DNA of 64,000 nt from contig DAVZID010000002.1 of NCBI GenBank assembly GCA_052273485.1, forward strand, positions 1-64,000, written 5' to 3'. The notes below the pieces were generated by a model that had not been told where the DNA came from, did no database searches, and worked only from the letters and a program-made list of their open reading frames with translations. Shown here one piece after another: positions 16,337 to 23,996 of this stretch; position 1 is the first letter of the stretch; each line of letters starts with the position of its first letter. The stretch is from Anthropogastromicrobium sp052273485. Lineage in GTDB: Bacteria > Bacillota > Clostridia > Lachnospirales > Lachnospiraceae. A program made the position numbers and the translations under genes.

Positions 16337-18094
16337 ATGCGAAAACTTTTGAAGAAACTGACATTGAAGGACTGGATTTTGGCTGTTGTTGCATTTGCAT
16401 TTATTATTGTGCAGGTGTGGCTAAGTCTGACAATGCCAGACTATATGTCTGAGATCACAAGACTTGTCCAGACACAGGGAAGTGAAATGAAAGACATTTT
16501 AATCGCAGGAGGAAAGATGCTTGCCTGTGCACTTGGAAGTCTATTGTCTGCCGTCTGTACATCCATTTGTGCATCAAGAATCTCAGCGAATTTTTCAGCA
16601 AATTTAAGAGGACAGGTTTTTCATAAGGTACAGTCTTTTTCCATGGAAGAGATCGGAAATTTCTCTACTGCAAGTTTAATTACGCGTTCCACCAATGATA
16701 TTACACAGGTTCAGATGTTAGTCGTTATGGGTCTTGAGGTTTTATTAAAGGCGCCTATTATGGCGATCTGGGCACTGTGTAAGATTTCAACAAAGAACTG
16801 GCAGTGGACCGCATCGACTGGTGTAGCAGTTGTGGTACTGCTTAGCTTCGTCGGTGTGTGCGTAGCGATTGCACTTCCAAAATTTAAAAAGTTACAGAGT
16901 TTGACCGATGGCTTAAACCGTGTCACAAGAGAGAATTTGACTGGTTTAAATGTTGTTCGCGCTTACAATGCAGAAAGCTATCAGCAGAAAAAGTTTGATG
17001 CAGCAAATAATGAGCTGACAAAAACACAGCTGTTTGCAAACCGCACGATGGGTACGATGATGCCTGGTATTCAGATGGTTATGAATGGTTTGACACTTGC
17101 AATTTACTGGATTGGCGCGTATTTGATCAGCAATGCAGCGATGCTTGACAAGCTGACTATCTTCTCGGATATGATCGTATTTACCCAGTATGCGATGCAG
17201 GTTGTTATGTCCTTCATGATGCTTGTTATGATTTTCGTGCTGCTGCCGCGTGCGAGCGTATCTGCAAAGCGTATCAACGAGGTGCTTGACATGCCGCTTT
17301 CAATTAAGGATGGCACAAGAGAAAAGGGTGCTTCCGGCAGCGAAGGCGAGATCGAGTTTCGCAACGTTTCGTTCCGTTACCCAGATGCAGAGAGGGATGT
17401 CATCGAGAACATTTCCTTTACCGCACACAAGGGTGAGACGATTGCCTTTATCGGTGCAACTGGTTGTGGAAAGAGTACCGTTATCAACATGATTCCACGT
17501 TTCTATGATGCAACGCAGGGCGAGGTGCTTGTTGACGGTGTAAATGTAAAGGAATATAGTCAGTCAGCGCTTCGCAATAAGATCGGCTATGTTTCTCAGA
17601 AAGCAGTGCTGTTTTCCGGCGATATCAAGAGCAATGTCGCTTACGGCGACAATGGCAAGGGCGGTTTTACCGATGACGATGTGAAAAACGCCGTTGAAAT
17701 TGCACAGGCAAAGGAATTTGTCGATAAGACACAGGGCGGCATTGAGGCCTATGTTGCGCAGGGCGGTTCCAACTTCTCCGGCGGACAAAAGCAGCGTCTT
17801 TCCATCGCGCGTGCCATCTGCCGTCATCCGGAAATTTTGATCTTTGATGATTCGTTCTCTGCACTCGATTACAAGACCGACCGTGTTCTTCGCGATACGT
17901 TAAATAAGACTTGCGCCGATGCGACACGTTTGATTGTAGCACAGCGAATCGGAACCATCCGTGATGCAGATAAGATTATTGTGCTCGAGGACGGAAAGAT
18001 TGCCGGAATGGGCAGACATGAGGAACTGATGGAAACTTGTGAGGTATATCGTCAGATTGCATATTCACAGCTGTCAAAGGAGGAGCTTGCGTAA
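16337..18094 (+). CDS. Heterodimeric ABC exporter, subunit with degenerate ATP site
   Basis: A 585-residue exporter half: six membrane segments (about 1-310) and an ATPase domain. Walker A is GATGCGKST and the signature FSGGQKQR is canonical, but Walker B reads ILIFDDSFSALD (Asp where the catalytic Glu belongs) and the switch region reads VAQRIGTI (Gln instead of His). This is the pattern of the degenerate-site subunit in TM287/288-type heterodimers. The partner is encoded immediately downstream with a one-base overlap (TAATG). The pair should export drugs, lipids or peptides; the substrate is not evident. Its own promoter lies about 80 bases upstream. Confidence 0.9.
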   Translation: MRKLLKKLTLKDWILAVVAFAFIIVQVWLSLTMPDYMSEITRLVQTQGSEMKDILIAGGKMLACALGSLLSAVCTSICASRISANFSANLRGQVFHKVQSFSMEEIGNFSTASLITRSTNDITQVQMLVVMGLEVLLKAPIMAIWALCKISTKNWQWTASTGVAVVVLLSFVGVCVAIALPKFKKLQSLTDGLNRVTRENLTGLNVVRAYNAESYQQKKFDAANNELTKTQLFANRTMGTMMPGIQMVMNGLTLAIYWIGAYLISNAAMLDKLTIFSDMIVFTQYAMQVVMSFMMLVMIFVLLPRASVSAKRINEVLDMPLSIKDGTREKGASGSEGEIEFRNVSFRYPDAERDVIENISFTAHKGETIAFIGATGCGKSTVINMIPRFYDATQGEVLVDGVNVKEYSQSALRNKIGYVSQKAVLFSGDIKSNVAYGDNGKGGFTDDDVKNAVEIAQAKEFVDKTQGGIEAYVAQGGSNFSGGQKQRLSIARAICRHPEILIFDDSFSALDYKTDRVLRDTLNKTCADATRLIVAQRIGTIRDADKIIVLEDGKIAGMGRHEELMETCEVYRQIAYSQLSKEELA

Positions 18095-19929
18095 TGGAAA
18101 ACAAAGAATATACACAGAACCGACCTGGCAGAAGAGGTGGCATGCGCGGTCCGGGCATGGGAAGAGGACCGGTTGAGAAAGCTTCTGATTTTAAGGGAAC
18201 CTGGTCAAAGCTAATTTATTATTGTCGAAGCTATCTTCCAGTTGTAGGGATTGCATTGATTTGTGCAGCTGGTGGTACGGTGCTGACGCTACTTGGACCG
18301 GATAAGCTGTCTGATATGACAAAGGAAATCAGCAATGGTCTGTTGACCGGAGTGGATATGGATGCGGTCGGCAAGATCGGATTTACATTAGTTGCTTTTT
18401 ATGTGTGTGGTGCTCTTTTATCTTTTGTACAGCAGTGGATTATGGCGACGGTCACACAGAACATTTCAAAGAAATTAAGAGGAGACATTTCGGGAAAGAT
18501 CAACCGTCTGCCGATGAGCTATTATAGCCGTTCAACGACAGGTGATATTTTGTCCCGTGTCACAAATGATGTCGACACGATTTCACAGTCCATGAACCAG
18601 AGTATCGGAAATCTTGTTTCTGCGGTTACGTTGTTTGTGGGTTCTCTGTTTATGATGTTTAAGACGGATGTGATCATGACACTTACTGCAATTGCAGCAA
18701 CGATCATTGGTTTCGTGTTGATGAGTGTGATTGCAAAGCATTCGAGCAAATATTTCGCACAGCAGCAGCGCTGCCTCGGTGAGATCAACGGTCATATCGA
18801 GGAGATCTACACTGGTCATACGGTTGTAAAGGCGTACAATGGCGAGGCAAAGGCAGCCGAGACCTTTGAACGCATGAACAACAATTTAAAAGAAAGTGCA
18901 TTCCGTGCACAGTGCCTGGCTGGACTTATGCCGCCGATCATGACCTTTATCGGAAATCTTGGCTATGTAGCAGTCTGTGTAATGGGTGCCGTACTAACCA
19001 TGAAAGGTAAGATTGGTTTTGAGGTCATCGTTGCCTTTATGATGTATGTGCGTTACTTTACTCAGCCACTCTCCCAGATCGCACAGGCTGCACAGTCCTT
19101 ACAGTCCGCAGCAGCCGCAGGTGAGCGTGTATTTGAGTTCCTTGAGGCAAAGGAGATGGAGGACGAGAGCGGTAAGACAAAGCGCTTAGAAAATGTAAAG
19201 GGCGAGGTAAGCTTTGAGCATGTAAAGTTTGGCTACAACGAGGACCGTGTGATCATCCACGATTTCTCCGCCGAGGCAAAGCCAGGTCAAAAGATTGCGA
19301 TTGTAGGTCCGACCGGAGCCGGAAAGACAACACTTGTCAATCTGTTAATGCGTTTTTATGAGCTTCAGGGTGGCCGTATCCGCATTGACGGTATTCCGAC
19401 CAACGAAGTAAGACGCGAGAATGTACACTCTCAGTTTTGTATGGTTCTTCAGGATACTTGGCTGTTTGAGGGTACGGTGCGAGAAAACCTTGTGTATTGT
19501 ACGCCGAATGTCTCCGATGAGCGCATGGAGGAAGCATGCCGCGCTGTTGGACTCGACCATTTTGTAAGAACCTTACCGCATGGCTACGATACGGTGCTTA
19601 ACGATCAGGTCAATCTGTCACAGGGTCAGAAGCAGCAGTTAACGATCGCCCGTGCGATGATCGCCGACAAGCCGATGTTAATTCTTGATGAGGCAACCAG
19701 TTCCGTCGACACCAGAACTGAACTTCAGATTCAGAAGGCAATGGATGAGCTGATGAAGAATCGTACTTCCTTCGTCATTGCGCATCGTCTTTCCACCATT
19801 AAGAATGCGGATTTGATTCTTGTACTAAAAGATGGCGATGTCATCGAGAGTGGAACACACGAGGCGCTGCTTGCAAAGAAGGGATTCTATGCCGATCTTT
19901 ACAATAGCCAGTTTGATCAGGCATCGTAA
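18094..19929 (+). CDS. Heterodimeric ABC exporter, catalytic subunit
   Basis: A 611-residue exporter half with a Gly/Arg-rich cytoplasmic N-terminus (RRGGMRGPGMGRG), six membrane segments and an ATPase domain. Walker A GPTGAGKTT, Walker B LILDEATSSVD and the His of VIAHRLSTI are canonical, while the signature is altered to LSQGQKQQ. Combined with the first subunit's intact signature this gives one working and one degenerate ATP site, as expected for a heterodimer. It shares its first base with the previous stop codon. Confidence 0.92.
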   Translation: MENKEYTQNRPGRRGGMRGPGMGRGPVEKASDFKGTWSKLIYYCRSYLPVVGIALICAAGGTVLTLLGPDKLSDMTKEISNGLLTGVDMDAVGKIGFTLVAFYVCGALLSFVQQWIMATVTQNISKKLRGDISGKINRLPMSYYSRSTTGDILSRVTNDVDTISQSMNQSIGNLVSAVTLFVGSLFMMFKTDVIMTLTAIAATIIGFVLMSVIAKHSSKYFAQQQRCLGEINGHIEEIYTGHTVVKAYNGEAKAAETFERMNNNLKESAFRAQCLAGLMPPIMTFIGNLGYVAVCVMGAVLTMKGKIGFEVIVAFMMYVRYFTQPLSQIAQAAQSLQSAAAAGERVFEFLEAKEMEDESGKTKRLENVKGEVSFEHVKFGYNEDRVIIHDFSAEAKPGQKIAIVGPTGAGKTTLVNLLMRFYELQGGRIRIDGIPTNEVRRENVHSQFCMVLQDTWLFEGTVRENLVYCTPNVSDERMEEACRAVGLDHFVRTLPHGYDTVLNDQVNLSQGQKQQLTIARAMIADKPMLILDEATSSVDTRTELQIQKAMDELMKNRTSFVIAHRLSTIKNADLILVLKDGDVIESGTHEALLAKKGFYADLYNSQFDQAS

Positions 19930-20060
19930 TTCAAATTAGCGGCAAGACGAATCGTTTTCGTAAGAGATTCTTAAGAGATGTAAGAACTTTGAAAGTAATA
20001 ATTTAACGCAAGATCTGGTAAGATAAACTTAGAAAAAGAGTTGCTACCGGAGCGTTTGCA

Positions 20061-20091
20061 GGGCCGGTTCGTAGGAGCCGGCTCTTTTTTT
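20061..20091 (+). terminator. Terminator-like hairpin just upstream of the LRR gene
   Basis: GGGCCGG (20061-20067) pairs with CCGGCTC (20078-20084, one G-T pair), followed by seven T residues. It may end the exporter transcript, but only about 20 bases separate it from the next start codon and no promoter fits in between. It may therefore be an attenuator in the leader of the LRR gene. Confidence 0.7.
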
Positions 20092-20111
20092 AGAGAAAGG
20101 AAGGGAAGCTT

Positions 20112-23100
20112 ATGAAAAGATCATGGAAGAAGAAAGCGTCCGTATGGACGATGGCTGCTGCGATGACCGTTTCTTACATACCACAATACACGTCAGCAGA
20201 GGAAACCACACATCAGGAGGTGCAGATACAAAGCACTCAGATGGGAGCGACAACACAAAATGAAGGAACCATAGTGCAGGAAGTCGAGACACAGACAACC
20301 TCTCAGATACAGGTGTTATCTGAGAGTGAGACACCACAAAGTTCATCCGAAAGTGCCCCATCGGAAAGCATCCCAGAGACATTGACGCAGGCACTAAGTG
20401 AGAGTGTCCCAAGTACATCTGAGAGGATCCCGGAAACCTCCTCTCAGACACCAACTGAAACCTCCTCCGAGAGCATTCCAGAAACCTCCTCTCAGACACC
20501 GAGCGAGAGTGTGACACCAACCTCCTCACAAGAGTCCTTTGAAAGCACACAGGAGAGTACGCAGGAAAGCAGTGCAGCGGCAAGTACCGAGGAGGAAAGT
20601 TCAGAGGAAGAAAGCAGCGAAGAAGAAACGACCGAGCAGACCACGCAGGAAACAACGCCGGAGGAGACAACAACAGAAGCACCAGAATGGTCCGAGCAGG
20701 CACCGACAGAAGATACAAAAGGCCTCACCTTTACATTCAGTGAGGATGGACAGACCGTCAGCGTCACTGGGTTTGATGGTTCTAGAAGCGTTGTTGAGAT
20801 TCCACAGACCTATAACGGTGCAAAAGTGACGTCGATTGCATCGGGTGCATTTCGTGGACAGACAATGATTACCGACGTGATTATCCCAGAAGGTGTTACT
20901 TATATAGGAAAAGAAGCGTTTGCAGGGTGCAGCGCACTCGTTCATGTGCAGATTCCAACAAGTGTAACACAGGTCGGAGCGAACCTTTTTGAAGGAACAC
21001 CGTATGATTCGACATTGACAGGTGATCTTGTTTACATCAATTCCATTTTATACCGTTGCCAGAGCAATGCCACAACTGTTTCGATTCGTCAGGGAACGAC
21101 CGTGATTGCGGAGGAAGCGTTTCTCAACCGTGTAAATTTGGAAGCGATTATTGTGCCCGATGGTGTGACTTATATCGGCTCCAATGCATTTAAAAATTGC
21201 AGTGCCCTAAGTCAGATCGAGATTCCAACGAGTGTGCGTGATATCGTAGCAAATGCGTTTGATGGAACGAAGTGGTATGAACAGCGAAAGCATGAAATGA
21301 TCTATATCAATGATCTGTTATATCGTGTACCGGCAGAGGTGATTGTACAGACCGAGCAGCCGACTGGTTCGTTAAGTGATCAGGATGCAGCAGCAATGGC
21401 AAAGTCGGGTGTGGCAACACAGATTGTCCCAAATACAAATGTAATTGTGCAGGGAGAAACCACCACGATCTGTACACTTGCATTTGCAAATACACCGGTT
21501 CAGACTGTACAGCTGCCGTCGACTCTTACAACCATTCGTTATGGTGCATTCCAGAATTGTACGCAGCTTCGTCAGGTTACGATTCCAGACAGCGTGACGT
21601 TTATTGAGGGCGGCGCATTCCAGAACTGCAGTGCATTGCAGACCGTAACTGTTCCTCAGAATGTAAGTTACCTTGGCGCAAGTGCATTTTCGGGTTGCAG
21701 CAGCCTGACATCTGCGACATTGCCGCAGGGCATCATAAAGATTGCCTCTGGATTATTTGAAAATTGTAGCGCATTGACTACGGTACAGGTATCGGATTCT
21801 CTTACCGCAATCGGCAGCCGTGCTTTTGCAGGAACATCGGCACTTCCCGTATTCAATTTTCCACAGACACTTACTTCAATTGGAGCTGAGAGCTTTTCTG
21901 GTTCCGGTATCACCTATGCAAACCTGCCGCAGAGCGTGTCATACCTTGGTGCAGGTGCCTTTTCTGGCTGTACCGCATTGACCACGGCACAGATTCCGGC
22001 AGCGATCGAGGCGATTCGTGATCGTACCTTCCGCAATTGTACCGATTTAAAGAATATCACCATACCGGAAGGCATTCGCTACATCGGCGTAGCCACATTT
22101 CAGAATGACGTATCACTTCAGAATGTTGCACTTCCACAGTCACTTTTAACGATCTGTGACAATGCATTTGAGGGCAGCGGTGTCGGCACAGGTTTGGTGC
22201 TTCCGTCAGCGCTTCGTACCATTGGAACGCGTGCTTTTGCAGGCTGTATGCGTCTTACCTCCCTTACCATTCCGGCTGATGTCAGAAAAATGGGCAGTCA
22301 GGCATTTGCAGACGGCGCATCCCCAGCGATCCTGTGTGCATTTAGCCGAACTGCCTATATGAGTAAACTTTCATCGGGCTGGGTATTCGACTGGGGCAGC
22401 GGCATTCGTTCGCTTACCTTTACCGGTGGTGCAGTAAACGATGAGCAAAAGGCAACATTTTTACAGATGAGTTGCAAACTTGTTCCAGATTTTAACGCAA
22501 CAGAGGCAGATAACACGCTGTATTCTTGTATGATCGGACGTCTTGGTGTCAGTGCAAAGGCAGGCGGTGAAGCAGCGACTATGTTAGGCATTGTGGCAGA
22601 GCAGGCAACAGAAGGCTGGGTTCGTATTCCAGAGCTTAGCACAAGAAGAGCCGTATTAAATCTGACAGGTCTTTGGATGCAGGACTATTGCCCGACCAAT
22701 ACAGGAGTAGAAGATGTCTATTATGCAAATGGCTGGTATTACATCCATGAGGCTGTATTTGAAAACAGTCTGACAAAGGGCTATCTTCCAAAGGGACAAA
22801 ATGGAAGCGGTTATTATTTCTTCGATTCCTATGATACGGCAACTGGTATGATGGATGGTGCTGTGACGGTGCTTCTTAGCGATTCGGATAATGATTATGG
22901 AATTGCAGCGCAGTCTCGCTCTAGTGAGCAGATTACGGATGGCCGTTATATCAATGTATATGAAAGTGTAGAAGAACGTGAGCTTTCTGAATCCATCAAG
23001 GACACTTGGACGACACAGGAAGACTCGTATCAGTTTGACAGCTACACAAGAATCGTGACGATTCAATCACTGGTGGCACCAGATGCCGGACTCGAAACTC

Positions 23101-23318
23101 ATTATCGTTACAGCTGCAAGCCGGGTGAGGATCCTACTGCCTTTACGATGGAATTTGCTGGAATTGATGAGGCAAGTGCAGATATCGTTCTCACATATGA
23201 TGTCGAGTATGACGAAAATGAGCATACCATGAAGTTGACCAATACCGAGACGCAGGAAGAAATCCTTCTTTATTCACAGGCACAGAATATGCAGCAGAAC
23301 ATGTTGTCTGCACAATAA
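20112..23318 (+). CDS. Secreted BspA-like leucine-rich-repeat protein
   Basis: A 1068-residue exported protein. The signal peptide is MKRSWKKK followed by a hydrophobic core ending near YTSAEE. Residues about 32-205 are a Ser/Thr/Glu/Pro-rich spacer. Residues about 210-760 are LRR_5/BspA-type repeats with the recurring pattern I..AF..CS.L..V.IP.SV..IG. The last 300 residues form a different domain that I do not recognise. There is no LPXTG motif, lipobox or obvious choline- or wall-binding repeat, so its attachment is unclear. Such proteins usually serve adhesion or surface display. AGAAAGGAAGGG precedes the ATG. Confidence 0.85.
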   Translation: MKRSWKKKASVWTMAAAMTVSYIPQYTSAEETTHQEVQIQSTQMGATTQNEGTIVQEVETQTTSQIQVLSESETPQSSSESAPSESIPETLTQALSESVPSTSERIPETSSQTPTETSSESIPETSSQTPSESVTPTSSQESFESTQESTQESSAAASTEEESSEEESSEEETTEQTTQETTPEETTTEAPEWSEQAPTEDTKGLTFTFSEDGQTVSVTGFDGSRSVVEIPQTYNGAKVTSIASGAFRGQTMITDVIIPEGVTYIGKEAFAGCSALVHVQIPTSVTQVGANLFEGTPYDSTLTGDLVYINSILYRCQSNATTVSIRQGTTVIAEEAFLNRVNLEAIIVPDGVTYIGSNAFKNCSALSQIEIPTSVRDIVANAFDGTKWYEQRKHEMIYINDLLYRVPAEVIVQTEQPTGSLSDQDAAAMAKSGVATQIVPNTNVIVQGETTTICTLAFANTPVQTVQLPSTLTTIRYGAFQNCTQLRQVTIPDSVTFIEGGAFQNCSALQTVTVPQNVSYLGASAFSGCSSLTSATLPQGIIKIASGLFENCSALTTVQVSDSLTAIGSRAFAGTSALPVFNFPQTLTSIGAESFSGSGITYANLPQSVSYLGAGAFSGCTALTTAQIPAAIEAIRDRTFRNCTDLKNITIPEGIRYIGVATFQNDVSLQNVALPQSLLTICDNAFEGSGVGTGLVLPSALRTIGTRAFAGCMRLTSLTIPADVRKMGSQAFADGASPAILCAFSRTAYMSKLSSGWVFDWGSGIRSLTFTGGAVNDEQKATFLQMSCKLVPDFNATEADNTLYSCMIGRLGVSAKAGGEAATMLGIVAEQATEGWVRIPELSTRRAVLNLTGLWMQDYCPTNTGVEDVYYANGWYYIHEAVFENSLTKGYLPKGQNGSGYYFFDSYDTATGMMDGAVTVLLSDSDNDYGIAAQSRSSEQITDGRYINVYESVEERELSESIKDTWTTQEDSYQFDSYTRIVTIQSLVAPDAGLETHYRYSCKPGEDPTAFTMEFAGIDEASADIVLTYDVEYDENEHTMKLTNTETQEEILLYSQAQNMQQNMLSAQ

Positions 23319-23372
23319 GTTTTGGATAAGTTTAAGATTTACTTAATTTTCTCAAAAATTTTACATTACCTA

Positions 23373-23401
23373 TTGACACCGTTCAAAAAAAGGACTAGTA
23401 T
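23373..23401 (+). promoter_or_regulatory. Promoter of the small lipoprotein gene
   Basis: TTGACA (23373-23378), a 17-base spacer and TAGTAT (23396-23401), about 100 bases ahead of the ATG. Confidence 0.7.
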
Positions 23402-23499
23402 AGCAATTGTCCGTAAAAAGGGTAAGAGGAGACCATTTTTACAGCAAAGGACAGTAACTATTAGAAATTGTAATGGTTAGAAATAGGAGGAACACAATC

Positions 23500-23781
23500 A
23501 TGAGAAAGTTCGTTACATCTATCGCAGTAATCGCTATGGCAGCAGCTATGATGACCGGATGCGGCAGCAAGCCTGATAAGAAGGAGACCACCGCAGCTAC
23601 TACAAAGGCTGAGGTTCAGACTGAGGCTAAGACCGAAGCTAAGACTGAGAAGGAGACCGAGGCTAAGACAGAGGCAAAGGCTGAGTCCAAGTCCGAGGAG
23701 GCATCTTCTGAGGAAGCTTCCAGCGAGGCAAACACTGAGGCAGCTTCTTCTGAGGAAGCAAGCTCCAGCGCAGCTGAGTAA
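23500..23781 (+). CDS. Small lipoprotein consisting of signal peptide and low-complexity linker
   Basis: A 93-residue lipoprotein. The signal peptide ends in MMTGC with the lipidated Cys at residue 21, then GSKPDKKETTAATT and a highly repetitive Glu/Ala/Lys/Ser/Thr tail to the stop. No folded domain follows. Its beginning closely parallels PstS at 11603 (Cys at 21, then a DKKETTA segment and a similar linker), as if the binding domain had been left off. The start at 23500 is chosen over an in-frame ATG at 23473 because AGGAGG lies about 8 bases upstream. It has its own promoter and terminator, so it is a separate gene. Its function is unknown; a surface spacer or charge layer is possible. Confidence 0.8.
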   Translation: MRKFVTSIAVIAMAAAMMTGCGSKPDKKETTAATTKAEVQTEAKTEAKTEKETEAKTEAKAESKSEEASSEEASSEANTEAASSEEASSSAAE

Positions 23782-23824
23782 TTTTTAGCAGTAGCACGCG
23801 AAAGAGAAGATAAAAACATAGAGA

Positions 23825-23860
23825 AAGCAGTTTCAGGTTTTCCTGAAACTGCTTCTTTTT
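23825..23860 (+). terminator. Rho-independent terminator of the small lipoprotein gene
   Basis: A 13-bp perfect stem, AAGCAGTTTCAGG (23825-23837) with CCTGAAACTGCTT (23842-23854), loop TTTT, then CTTTTT. Confidence 0.95.
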
Positions 23861-23996
23861 GCGCAAATTTAATGAAAATCATTGATGCTTTCGCCAGAAT
23901 GTGGTATGGTTTATTCAGCGCGCCACAGCAGTTAACAGTGTAGTTTGAAAAGCTTGCTGTGACATGAAAAAAGAAAAAGAGAGGAAAAGGTGAGAC

